This document shows positions 12,515 to 23,720 of a DNA stretch of 64,000 nucleotides, piece after piece. The stretch spans positions 1 to 64,000 of the forward strand of contig JAMPIV010003433.1 of the NCBI GenBank assembly GCA_024509875.1, written 5' to 3'. The stretch's first letter is position 1. The number at the start of each line of letters is the position of its first letter. The position numbers and the translations under genes were made by a program. The notes below the pieces were generated by a model, which saw nothing but the letters and a program-made list of their open reading frames with translations, was not told where the DNA came from and made no database searches. This stretch comes from Oreohelix idahoensis (taxonomy: Eukaryota > Mollusca > Gastropoda > Stylommatophora > Oreohelicidae).

Positions 12515-13348
12515 AAGCACGTGGAGCTTTTCACACGGCGCCTATTCAGGCTTGCGATATCTCAGTACGACCTTTTGACAAGATGGCCATAGATATAATT
12601 GGTCCACTTCTACCATCTGCGAGAGGACATAGATTTGTTCTCACGTGCATTGATTTATGCACACGATGGCCAGAAGCCATTCCATTGAAGACAACCACTA
12701 CCACAGATGTAGCTGATGCATTACATCTAATTTTTTCTAGAATAGGGTTTCCTAGAAAATTATTATCTGACCATGGGTCGCAGTTTATATCCGATACCAT
12801 GAAGGAGGTAATGAAAACCTGGAACATTGATAGGAATTTGAGTAGTATTTATCATCCCATGAGTAACGGTGCAGTTGAAAGACTTAACCGTACGCTTAAA
12901 CAACTTTTACATAAGGTTACTGTTAAACACCCTCAGGACTGGGACAGAGCACTCCCAGCTGTCCTGTTTGCTTACCGAGAGGTGCCACATGAACAAACTG
13001 GCTTCTCTCCCTTTGAGTTAGTTTTTTGGTGCCCCTCCGAGAGGTCCTATGGGACTGATAAAAGATTTATTAATTGATGCAGAGATGACTCAGGACACTC
13101 AGTCATCTTATGAGTATGTGATTAATCTTCGGAATAATATTATTGAGTCTTGCCAATTGGCAACAGCTTCTTCTGAGGCTGCAAAAGCTAAGGCTCGATC
13201 TATACAAAATCGATCTAGACGATTACGCCAATTATTCCCAGGCGATGAGGCTTATGTATTACTCCCTCACAATAACAATAAGTTATTGATCTCATGGACT
13301 GGTCCTTATAAGGTTACTGATAAAATTTCAGACGTTGATTACGTTTAG
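12406..13348 (+). pseudogene. pol: G1 integrase with GPY/F module
   Basis: This is a DDE integrase that would join cDNA to the genome. It starts at MGYTRTRSR with the end of the zinc-binding region (CTTC). The catalytic triad is visible: D in MAIDIIGPL, D in LLSDHGSQF, E in SNGAVERLNRTL. The frame shifts by one T in a run of six at about 13022-13027, then resumes as PMGLIKDLL. The C-terminal module reads LLPHNNNKLLISWTGPYKV, a GPY/F motif typical of gypsy integrases. A lost base creates a stop at 13346. Integrase here precedes reverse transcriptase, unlike standard Ty3/gypsy. Confidence 0.85.
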
Positions 13349-13383
13349 ATATCAAGGGACACAGAAAGATATTCCATATTAAT

Positions 13384-14973
13384 ATGCTCAAGCAATTTCA
13401 TACACGTCCTATACACTTACAGTCAATTTTTCATGAATTAGATGACAATACTGTATCTACTTGTCATTATTCTAATCTATCTGTTATACAGGAGGAAGAA
13501 TCTTCTTTTCCTGAAGTGCAGATGCCTTTACCTGTACTTATTGTCCAATCTACTGAATCTTGGCGTGATGTGACCATTTCTTCTACGGTTACACCGCAAC
13601 AGCATCAACGCGTTGCTGATCTTCTACAATCTTTCCCAGATGTGTTAACGGATGTACCGGGTTGCACATCTGTAATTACTCACGATATTATTCTTAACGA
13701 TGATACACCAATTCGTGTTCATCCTTATTCTGTACCTCTACATTTTCTGAGTAAGACATCTCAGGAACTCGAACAGATGATATCATTAGGTATTATTGAG
13801 ACTAGTACATCTCCATTTTCTTCTCCTTTAGTCATTGTCCGAAAAAAGGACAACAACATACGTTTATGTGTTGACTATAGGAAACTTAATGCGCAGACAG
13901 TACCGGATAGCGAACCACATCCTATCCTTGACGATTTACTTCCTCGTCTATCCAATGCTACACTTTTTACTAAAATTGACTTAACCAAAAGTTATTGGCA
14001 GATTCCACTAACCGAAAGAGCCAAATACTACACAGCATTCTCAACTCCACAAGGTCTTTACCAGTGGAACGTGATGCCTTTTGGGCTAATGAATGCTCCA
14101 GCTACCTTTATTCGCATGATGCGAAAAATTTTAGCAGGTAGATCAGATATAATTACCTACATTGACGACATATGTTTGTTTAGTTCATCATTTGAGGAAC
14201 ATTTTTTGGGTCTTAAATCAGTTTTGGAAATATTGCGGGATAACCATTTAACCGCTAAACCAACTAAAATTCAAATAGCGTGTAATGAGATAACATTCCT
14301 GGGACACATTATTGGATCAGGACGTATCCAAAAAATTCCCAGTACGGTTTCTAAAATATTAAATTTATCTGTTCCTCAAACGAAGAAACAGGTTAGGAGT
14401 CTGTTAGGGTTGATCCAATACTATAGCAGATTTGTACCTCACCTATCATCCATCACGGCTGTCCTGTCATCGTTACTAAAGAAGAACATGCCTTTAAGGA
14501 TAAATTGGACAGACGAATGTGACAAAACTTTTCGCACTATTTTAAAAATTTTTTCATGCCCACCTGTTTTAAGATTACCAGATGCTTCTAAAAAGTTTGT
14601 TCTACGTACAGATGCGAGTAATTACGGACTCGGGGCTTGTCTACTCCAATATCATGATGGTGTCCTTCACCCTGTACTTTACATCTCACGCAAGCTGAAA
14701 CCTCCGGAGACTAAATATTCGACTGTAGACCGAGAATTGCTCTCCGTAATCTGGGCAATTACCAAGTTAGAGAAATTTTTGCTGGGATCTCCATTTCTGA
14801 TCCAGACTGATCAGAAATCTGTTGCAGCATTACGTCGTTCAAACCATAAAAGCGCTAAACTTGCACGATTTGCTATTACGTTGCAACCCTACGAGTTCGA
14901 GATACAGTCGATACCTGGAACTGAGAACGTCATAGCCGGCACGTTGTCCAGACATCCTACGGATTCTGAATGA
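13384..14973 (+). CDS. pol: G1 reverse transcriptase-RNase H
   Basis: A 529-codon open frame. RT motifs in order are RLCVDYRKLNA, FTKIDLTKSYWQIP, the catalytic aspartates as YIDD in IITYIDDICLF (about 14155-14175), and FLGHIIGSG. The RNase H domain follows with LRTDASNYGLGACL, ELLSVIWAITK and IQTDQKSV. The last RNase H acidic site, normally inside A-D-x-L-S-R, reads AGTLSR (about 14935), so a catalytic Asp is Gly and RNase H is probably inactive. G3 retains the Asp. The frame ends with HPTDSE and no further domain. It was originally the C-terminal part of one gag-pol frame; the start methionine here is only the first in the open stretch. Confidence 0.9.
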   Translation: MLKQFHTRPIHLQSIFHELDDNTVSTCHYSNLSVIQEEESSFPEVQMPLPVLIVQSTESWRDVTISSTVTPQQHQRVADLLQSFPDVLTDVPGCTSVITHDIILNDDTPIRVHPYSVPLHFLSKTSQELEQMISLGIIETSTSPFSSPLVIVRKKDNNIRLCVDYRKLNAQTVPDSEPHPILDDLLPRLSNATLFTKIDLTKSYWQIPLTERAKYYTAFSTPQGLYQWNVMPFGLMNAPATFIRMMRKILAGRSDIITYIDDICLFSSSFEEHFLGLKSVLEILRDNHLTAKPTKIQIACNEITFLGHIIGSGRIQKIPSTVSKILNLSVPQTKKQVRSLLGLIQYYSRFVPHLSSITAVLSSLLKKNMPLRINWTDECDKTFRTILKIFSCPPVLRLPDASKKFVLRTDASNYGLGACLLQYHDGVLHPVLYISRKLKPPETKYSTVDRELLSVIWAITKLEKFLLGSPFLIQTDQKSVAALRRSNHKSAKLARFAITLQPYEFEIQSIPGTENVIAGTLSRHPTDSE

Positions 14974-16055
14974 ATATTACAATTTCAGGAAAATTTTCTG
15001 ACTAGTCAAGCATTACATTTGCTATGAACGGTATTGATATCAAGTCAGAATATACAACAATTCAGTTGGACTCCCTACTTAAATAATGACATTTCGAAAT
15101 AAACTATTGTGATCAAAATATCAAGTTTTACGGATCGTTTGAAAATTTGGACTTCAATTCCACTTTGGGTATCACTCATTTCGATTGAAAAACTGTTAAA
15201 AAGGAACAATCTCTGATGTAGAAGGGACAGATACGTTGATGACTTCTTCAAATTATATTCAAGTTTTTAATAAAGGAACTAACGATGAATGGATAATCAA
15301 ATCATAATTTGATAATATGAACCTTGTGTCTTAATGAACTTTCATACAAGTCAATAGGAGGTAACAACAATTGGATCTTCATGTCCAATATTGTTAAATT
15401 TTCTAGTTATTAAATTAATATATAATAAAATAAAGTTAAAGTGTGATGAAATAAAAAAAATAAAATATGCAAAGTAAAGATGAAACAAAATAATATCACA
15501 CCAATTAATATTTTAATTAGTGTAATTATCAAGGTAATGGATATTACATTATGACATTTCATATATATAGTTAAAATGTATGAATTTTTTTCTGTTCTTT
15601 TCTTCTGATTATGTCAATTTAATTAGGTGTCTATCCTTACACTTCATTTTCACACGCATTCTAATTTAATGTATACTTTAATATTTGGTTTTAATTGTCC
15701 GTACTTCTCAATTTTTATTTCTTTTACTCTCTTATACTATTTCTCATTTTCTTCAATTAGATATTAATTAGTTAGTACCATACATACATACTATAATTAA
15801 TTATTTTAATTTTAGTTAGTTAGAATAATTTTAATAACACCTCACATTATTAGTTAGTCGATACATACAACAAATTAATTAGTTAATTAGTTAGTGACAG
15901 TGACATTTCCTTGTTTAATATAAGTTATATGTATGATATGACGTTGATTTTATTATAAGATATTACTGACATGACCACGACACTGTTCTAGATAGAACAT
16001 CGTAGGTCATACGTCGGGTTTTGTTAAATTTTTGATAATTTGATTAATATTATTC
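14974..16055 (+). other. G1 3' non-coding region
   Basis: About 1.1 kb of very AT-rich DNA lies between RNase H and the second LTR. No ORF of note was seen. The last 150 bases resemble the corresponding region of G3 (43414-43520 on the complement), including a TCTAGATAGAACATCG-like block, so part of it is probably a conserved cis-acting region. Confidence 0.6.
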
Positions 16056-16104
16056 AAAAAAAAATCTATCTAATAGATTTTTTTCCCCCGTCTGACAGGA
16101 AATC
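16056..16104 (+). promoter_or_regulatory. G1 pre-LTR hairpin and putative polypurine tract
   Basis: A perfect A/T palindrome (AAAAAAATCTAT, CTA, ATAGATTTTTTT; 16058-16084) is followed by CCCCCGTCTG and ACAGGAAATC, and then the LTR start TGTTACGG. G3 has the same order on its strand: A-run/TCTATC/T-run hairpin, CCCGGG, ACAGGGAAT, TGTTACGG. The purine-rich ACAGG(A/G)AAT is the candidate second-strand primer. Confidence 0.55.
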
Positions 16105-18763
16105 TGTTACGGTGTTATTTTAAATGACGGCGTCTGCTGGGTTTTAACCATGCGCAACGTTTAGGGGTCATTAACATTTATAGAATATGTCGATATTTTA
16201 CGGTATACTGAACGCGAAATATATGCGGAGATTATGACGCATTCGCGTTGGGAAGGTGTGACCGTGCTGGTGTTGGTCCCTGTCCAATCCTAACTATAAC
16301 TAGGTGGCTGAGGCAGGCCTAGTTATCTATTATTTACTTTGTTTCTTTCCTCCAAGTGAGATTGTTTCTCTTACTGGCCCCCTTGTTCCGCCAGAGATGA
16401 TAGTTCTTGGATGAGAATAGGTTCGTCTTTTGTTCAACCCAGACCACGTTCTTCCCTCCTTGGTGTTGTCTAGCGACTGATGCGTATAGGGTGTTCTATT
16501 ATTCCTATCTTTCCTATTACTCAATTCTAATATCTCTCCATTCCTTAATCTCTTCACACATCAAAGCAACCGGAGTGATGTGATTCAGTTTCAAAAATAC
16601 AACTTTTATTTACATAAGATAATGCATGATCATCCAACTTAATTCATCAGATACAGTTCTAAATTTCAATGTCCTCAAGTCTTCCGCTTGATTTAATCAC
16701 ATATCTCAAAGCATAGTTATATATAGTTTCTCCTGTAGCCTCTTGCATATTTCATTATACCCCTGGCCTACCACAAATTCCTTCTCAAGTTCTATTATTT
16801 TTCTCTTCTATTTTCTACAACAGTTCTTCTAAATCCTTGGAGTCATGTTCTCACCCAATCTCAACCTAGTAGGTTTAACTCCCTTAAATGCAGCATATAA
16901 AATTCAATAGCTACACCTGAAATAATCAAACAATGTCCAATACCAAAATGGCTTCCACCATACTTACTCTAGTATGAGAGAGCGCATGAGATGTTTCGTG
17001 AATGTCAGACTCACTCGTGGTGGCGTCTCCATACTTACTCTTATATGAGAGCGCTTAATATGTTTCATAAATGTCAGTGCTGTGATCCCTTAGTTCGATA
17101 CAATTTCGTTTAATGGCAATGCCTCATCTTCTTGGTATGACAACCCATCCTGGCTATCTGATAATAAAAGTTATTTACTTTTAAGCTTCAATATTATCTT
17201 CTTTAGCTCGCTCCCTTAAATGCGAGCGTCGTAGCCTGCGACAAATTTTGCTGAAAGTCAAGAAAATAGTTCAAAATTTCCGCTTACCCTTTAAACGAAG
17301 TCCAGCACCTATCACTGTCCTATTAACACCACTTATAAGCTAATCATACGGTTGATAACACAAATTATTAATCAATTCTAAATATTCTCCTGAATTCCTA
17401 TTTCTATCTTTCTATAGCTAGCTATTTCTGTAGCCCTTCTGCAAACCGCAGGTTTTCACATTTCTTGAGAGCTCAGCAAAACTTGACTTGCTCCGTCAAC
17501 TTCTCTGGTAGGACTGATCTCTAATCGTCCTTCAATTTCCTATCTGATGGTCCAAAGTTGTTTTTTAGTTAATACGATTGGTCCGTTGTTCAGTTCACTC
17601 ACCTATCGGCACGCTTAATTCTAAGCTGTTAGCTCCGTGAACTGTGCTACATAACTGTTTACCTCTAGTCACTATTTTCACGTGCGTTTTACTCTGCTCT
17701 GTGTTCTCTTAACTCACTAAACCTGTAAAGGGCGCTAATAACATTGTTATTCCCCTTTGTACTTTTTAACTTAGTTTCATTAATCCTTCTATATCTTTAT
17801 TAAAACTAGTCTAATATGCAAATTTGGTAAACTCTAATGATATATACTTAAATTACTTTAAGGTCTAAAAAGGTTCCCTCCCTTACAAAAAACATTACAT
17901 TTACATACTTTTATCTCCCATGTTAAGAACAAATAAGTTATCACTTAGATTATTCTGATTTTCTAACCCATTTTTCTATACTCTTTCATCTTGTTAACCC
18001 CAAATAACTGTTCGACTGACTTAAACTTACAGTGTATTTTACACTGTACAACCACACGGTGACAAAGGTCACGCTGGGTGACTTGGTTACATGGCCGTTG
18101 TTACGCTATCCGTCAAGCAAGAAGGTCGTGTCTTGTATTTCTTCCAAGGAAAAAAGGCTGAGTATATAGCCTATATTATATAGATGAATCGATGTAGAAC
18201 TCAGGGTCAGTTCGGAAATTAATCTAAGGATGAGATTAATTAAATTAAACTAAATAATGGAAGTAGAATCGTATTATGATTCAAATTGTAGCTGTCAAGA
18301 ACTCATGTGCTCATTTCTGGCTGTTGACTACAACAGCGCACGTATATAGCCACGATGTTCATCTGACATATTGTTTTGACACGGACGGATACTTACTGAT
18401 ATTATTTGGAATTCAATTGTTACGCTGAATTGTACATGAAACCTTTGTGAATGTCGATTATCGTTTTTGTATGAATCTCAATACATGTGGACTCAAAGCA
18501 GAAGGCTTGATCCTTTATTTACGTTTCGGGTTCGGTTCTACAGCTGTTGGTGTTTACCTTTGTCAGCATGATAACTCTCTCACAAGGGAAATCAAATACT
18601 ATATACTATGCAAATCAGAACGTCGAAGGGATGTTCTGATGCTCAGAGCTAACCATTTATAACCAACATTGCTACGTCTAAAGAGTGACTTTATTATTCA
18701 ATAAATAATACCATAACCAAGGAATCGCAACACCAACAACACCACCACCACCGACCCGCCACA
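16105..18763 (+). repeat. G1 second LTR, split by an insertion
   Basis: LTR sequence runs 16105-16256 and resumes at 18065-18763, matching 7903-8750. The break is filled by the 1808-bp insertion listed next. Downstream, instead of flanking DNA, the sequence continues through a primer-binding site and leader into a second gag start, so this LTR is shared by two internal regions. Confidence 0.8.
16257..18064 (-). mobile_element. Putative solo LTR inserted in the G1 LTR
   Basis: The insert starts TGTGACCGTG and ends CACGGTGACA, imperfect inverted ends of TG...CA form. It is flanked by AAGG on both sides (16253-16256, 18065-18068), a 4-bp target duplication. Removing insert and one AAGG restores the 5' LTR sequence. 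No gag or pol motif occurs within it. A TTTATTT near 16602 would be AATAAA on the minus strand, about 350 bp from that strand's end, which suggests a minus-strand solo LTR. A short perfect palindrome (ATAACTAGG...CCTAGTTAT) lies near 16295-16325. The parent family is not in the window. A small DNA transposon is a less likely alternative. Confidence 0.6.
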
Positions 18764-20602
18764 ACTGGTGGCCATTAGTGGTTTTGGAATTTTTCAAAAG
18801 AACGAACCACAAAAAAATAAGACATTTTTCCTTTCGAGCCGAAATGGACATTATTTGCAAAAACACCGGTGACGTCATGCCCTTGACGACAGTATGAACG
18901 GTTGGAAAAGCCAGCAGCTGACAATGTCCTTCAAACAAATTTATTTGCAGCTTTCAAACAGCAAATGAAACGTATTGCCAACGTATTCAATGTTTCAAAC
19001 AAGCTCTCGAGTCTGTTGGCAAAGCAGATAATGTGCTATATTACCACCAAAACAAGATAAGTAACTGATTTTAAACGTTACAATATTTCGTCCTGTTTGT
19101 CCCATAACGCCATGTTCTTTTTTCTATGTATCCATGTTAAATATTGTTTCTGTCCTTTCTTCATGTAGCGGGTATGGATGGGCGGCGGTTTGGAATGAAT
19201 AAAATGGCTCTGAGGATGCCGATATTCATTCTGAATGTTCCTTAGGGCCTTTAGTTAATTGCTTTTAACGAAGAACCCATCGACGACCTTCCGATGATTT
19301 TCGTTCGTTCGTATTTGCAATTAATTGACCTTGCATGTTAGATGTCCAGTCTAGTTATAATTGGGGTATTTTAGTGTATTTTGTTCTAATTTTTATTCAG
19401 TTTTGTAACAATGTTTGTAACCTATCGTGTTTTTCTGACCTTACTATCATTCAGTTTAATTTTTTTTTTTTTTTTGTACCATCGTCAATGAGTCCATGTA
19501 TACGTCACTAATTGTTGCGTACACAGCTTAACTTTCTATTCAGTTCATTCTTAATCTCTCACTTCCGTTTTATACCACTTAGTTATTAATGCAGTTTTAT
19601 GGTGAAAATGTCACTTTTGTATTGTGCTACTGTTCTGTACTCCTTGGTTAACCCATTGTATTGTTTGTATTCATTTCATCCTTCTATAATTTAATATTAA
19701 TGCTATAATTTCTTCATTAATAATAGTGTAGATGAATATGATTAAATTTTTATGAGCTTTAATGAGGAATTAGGGACTTTGCACATATTTGCAGTAGTGG
19801 TCCAAGAAATGGGCAATGCACTTTATAGCTCATGATTATGGCATAATATATAATGATTAATTATTGGAACTTTATAACAAATTAAGACATATTAAATATA
19901 AATTAGTACACTTTCTCAGTACTACTTTGGGAACTTGGTGACAATTAAGATTAAATAACCTAATTATTTAGGAATAATACACATAATTATTGAATATTAA
20001 TATTAAGTGCATGATATAATTTCAGCACCTTATATAACTAACTATCATAACTATTTATGATAGCTATTAGTGTATATATAATATTTTTACAAAATATTAT
20101 AGATTTGTGGAACTTATACATAACAATACAGGAATATTGCAATTTCTTATATTGATTATTCATTCTTTGAGTAATTAGAATTATCGACATAGATTCCATT
20201 GGTGATTACTAAACATAAGTAATTGAATACTTAAATAAATTAACTTCAAGAATGCTTACTTTGGATCATTTCATTAAAATTGGAAAAGATTGTAACAAAA
20301 AGGGAGATGCACTCCTGGAATTTGTAGAACAACAACTTGCAAAATATAAAGCAGATATGGAAGAACTTGAAAGAAAAGAGTCTGAAAAGAAAGCTATTGC
20401 TAAGGAAGAGGAAGAAAGAAAGGTGGCAAGAGATGAAATCCTACGGATTGAAGAAGAGAATAAATTGAAACGACAGGAAATCATACTGCAGCAAGAAATG
20501 GAATTGCAACGGCTTAAATTGGAAACAGCAAAACTTAATTCGCAGGGTGCTGCAGCAAGCCAAAATGATAATACTCAATCGGGATCTTCTTGCAACCGAC
20601 TT
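18764..20602 (+). mobile_element. Second G1 internal copy, truncated
   Basis: After the second LTR the sequence repeats the G1 primer-binding site (about 18766), leader and gag start, ending at 20602. It is about 98-99% like the first copy by eye but carries its own differences, including a roughly 35-codon gap in the gag coil, so it is a separate family member, not a copy of the same DNA. At 20602 it joins M sequence equivalent to 31085 onward with only a few bases in common. Confidence 0.75.
20252..20602 (+). pseudogene. gag: N-terminal Gag fragment of the second G1 copy
   Basis: The frame opens with MLTLDHFIKIGKDCNKKGD, as in the first copy. The charged helix is shorter: the KEAEKKAIAKAE segment is missing, so LAKYKADMEELERKESEKK reads through. 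The protein is cut at the rearrangement junction just after the SQNDN..GSS linker, before the capsid domain, so it cannot function. Confidence 0.8.
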
Positions 20603-23530
20603 GCAATATCGTCGCGGGTAGGGTTGAAAGCAGGTAATTTAATATCATAATGTTTAATATGTGCCCTATTGACAGAATTATTTGTCTCATTTTGTGCATT
20701 ACTCATATTTGCAAACTTTAATTTCTCCAACTCCAAAGCTAAAACTCTTTCGTCATGTAACATTTTCTCTTTTCAGCTTCTAGTTTCTTCTGTTCAGCCT
20801 CCATTTGCATTTTGATTTTTCTTTTTTTGGCTTCTACTTTCTGTTTTCTCTCTTCAGCTTCTAATTCCTGCTTTCTTTCTTCAGCTTCTACTTTCTGTTT
20901 TTCCATCTCCATTTGGAATTTTCTCTCTTCAGCTTCTACTTTCTGTTTTTCCATCTCCATTTGGAATTTTCTCTCTTCAGCTTCTATTTGCATCTGAATT
21001 CTTTTCTCTTGAATTTTCTGTTTCTTTTCTTCAGCCTTCTGGGCCTTGGCATATGCCTCAAGTGCGAATTCCTCTAATTTATCTGCAGTCTTGCCAAGGG
21101 CTTTCCCTTGCTCAATAAAGTAATCCAAAGTAGACATTATGTCTAATTATATGAGGTCAATAACCTGGGTAAATATCTTATATGAGAAAACTCACGTTTA
21201 TCCAACTTAGTGGGTGACAAGTCTTTGCTCAAGAACTTGTATAGTTAATTTAACTTCCAATAATACAATTAATTACTTATATACCTATTGTGCATATAAT
21301 TTTGACAGTATATAACAACAATGACTAATTTAAACAGGAAAGACAAAGACAGAATGTAATGGACAAGCGACAACGTTCGCAGAAATCAACAAAACAATAA
21401 AGCAGAACTAAAGGAAAATGTTAGAAAACTTGTAATGACAGCTGCGAAAAACAACCAAAACAATCGACTACACAGTGCATAAACGAAAAAGTGTAAAGAA
21501 ATAAACGATAGAAAAGGGGAGGCAGACAAATACAAACAAATTAATCAAAACTAAAGAACGGAAAAAATATAACAAAAACAACGATAGAACACCTCGGCAC
21601 AGCTAAACAAATATAAAAAATCACTTAAAGACCAACGTAGTGGACAAAAATTACGTCCGCAACAAAAATTCGCTGGTAATTTCCACTGCGGGAAATTCGC
21701 AATAAGGTCCTCTCCCCCTAAAGAACGCTGTCGTAGGCCCCTCAGTGAAGTGGGATACCCTACCGACAGTCTCCGCCCAACCTGCCCCGCTGAAATATAA
21801 ACATGCTATATCCACATATAAAACATAGAAACATGTAACATAAAAAACCAGGAATATGTGATAAAGTGTGCTGGAAGAAGGCCTAATTACACCACATATC
21901 AGCGGCACAGTTCACAAAACATATAGCCACTTATCTGCTACTAGAAAAAAAGACCCTGCCTCCCTGGCCTCCGAAACCAGAAGCGACAATGAAGTTCTCA
22001 GCAAACGCAAATCAGCGAGAAGAAGATCCAACGCTGAAGGGATACAGGAACTGGTTCTCCAAAATAACAGCAACGATGATACAGGAACTGGTCCCTCCAA
22101 AATAAACAGCAAACGATGATACAGGAACTCAAGGAACAGGTATATTACATTCACCATACAGATCCCTTGACCTCTAGAAGCTTAACCCGAAGAAAATCTG
22201 TACTGGCAACATCTGCAAGTCAGAGTCTTGAATGTACTGTAGTCAACAAAAATTCCTCACTATTGCACCGTAAGTTCTGTTTTGATTTCCGCACAGGAAA
22301 ACAGGATTGGATTTAACTGTAGTCCAGATCGAAAAATTTCCGTGACAACGCCGGGTTACTTTCAGTTAATGATGTGGCTCAACTAACTGTTGAACTTGAC
22401 AAACATCACTGTAGATAAACCCCATCAGCTGGCTAACGCAACTGTTGCATGACGAATTGCTGGGTATTGTATTGGTTGTTGTTTTGACGCCTGGTGGAAA
22501 TGGGGCCTCCGCTGGTTGGAATGTTGGGTATTACAGGGTGCTTGTGGTTGTGGTGAATGATCAGAGATTGGTGCCCTACGTGGTTGTGGTGAAGTGTATA
22601 AGACAAGTCGAATGAGCACGGCCCGAATGGGGTAATGGTTTTCTAAAGTAGACAGCCGATGATCACATCACGATAAAATAACACATATAAATATTAAAGA
22701 ACTGCCTAGAACTCCTGTGTGTCAAATACAAATTTATATTTATTTTTGTGTACGAATTTATTACACTACATGGTACGCAGACGACCTGACATCGAATACA
22801 TACGAACTGGTCAGTTTGGGCAAGGTTTCAGCAAGCACTTCAATAGGCAATAACAAAATATGTTCAATAAGGCCCCAAAATAAAAATAACATCAATGGCT
22901 TCTTGAATTTCAGCAGGCATATAACGCTGGTGTTAGTAGTATCCCCTAATGAATAATACCAATAATTTCCTCCGCTACCCTCTCTGACGAGATAAGCCTG
23001 GGGGTAAGACTATTCCGTGTCAGAATGGTAAGCCTGCATAAATGCCGAGTTAAAAAAAGTTCTAATGGGGGATAAATTAAAATATTTCTCTCCGACACTT
23101 ACAGAGTCCCCCCTAACCTGGGACGAAGAAAGAAAAAATAAAAAAAGCCGGGCCCCCAAAGGGGTAAGGGGACTCTGGATTCCCTTTGGGCAGAACAAGT
23201 CATTTAAAGCCATTGCCCCACTATAATGGGGCCCCCCCCGAATGCCTGGCTTCAAATATGTTAAATCTACTCTGGATTCCCCAAAAATTAACCTAAACAA
23301 ATCCCCCCCGCCCCCCCCCCCCCTCCCCCCACCTCCCCCCCCCCATTAATAAAATCTATTTGGCGGTAAAGACCCCAACCCTTCCCCGTTGGCCCCACCC
23401 AAAAAACCCCAAGGTTTCCAATCTAAGCTAACCAAAAGAGTCGAAAGTTACTTATTATACCTTGGGGGGCAATCCAGGGGTAAATTCACTTAAATACAAC
23501 CATCATCTTCTTGGTCACCCAAACAACGAG
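20602..23530 (-). repeat. Noisy fragment of element M (gag to LTR)
   Basis: This matches 31085-33760 in the same orientation: gag N-terminus on the minus strand (MSTLDYFIEQ start at 21137), leader, then LTR from about 22442. Sequence quality falls steadily from left to right. Up to about 22200 differences are sparse; by 22450-23530 almost every ten bases carry an indel and G/C runs appear. This gradient fits the end of an uncorrected read better than evolutionary decay. Confidence 0.75.
20739..21137 (-). pseudogene. gag: M Gag N-terminal fragment, noisy copy
   Basis: The start is MSTLDYFIEQGKALGKTADK, followed by the 16-residue repeat EAEERKFQMEMEKQKV and related units, a charged helical region. 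The frame then breaks and continues as VLALELEKLKFANMSN on another frame down to the 20602 junction. Compare the fuller copy at 30016-31630. Confidence 0.75.
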
Positions 23531-23720
23531 TTGGGTGGGGGGGGGGCCCCCCCGGGCTTTTCCCAAAATTGTTTAAAATTCCTTTTTCCCCTCCCTTTTT
23601 GGATTTTTATTATTCCCCCCTTTTTGTGAAAAAACCAAAACAAGTTTTTCATGGTAAAAAAAAAATTTCCCCCCCTTATTTTAATATTTTTGGCGGTAAC
23701 AAAATAAAAAAAAAACCGCA
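23280..23720. other. Low-quality C/G- and A/T-run sequence
   Basis: The stretch contains long runs of C broken by single bases (23304-23345), a G-run directly followed by a C-run (about 23534-23554), and runs of T, A and C in rapid alternation. Traces of M LTR words remain (caatccagg, atcatcttcttgg). It looks like base-calling failure, not a biological repeat, and no coding call should rest on it. Confidence 0.75.

Noticed and set aside
16330..16557. Minus-strand 75-codon frame in the solo-LTR insert (YSHPRTIISGG)
   Set aside because: No family recognised, and the insert shows no other coding signal; kept only as part of the insert.
23304..23345. Long C-run considered as a G-quadruplex or telomere-like signal
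   Set aside because: It lies at the worst end of a noisy stretch whose clean counterpart (33480-33600) has no such run.
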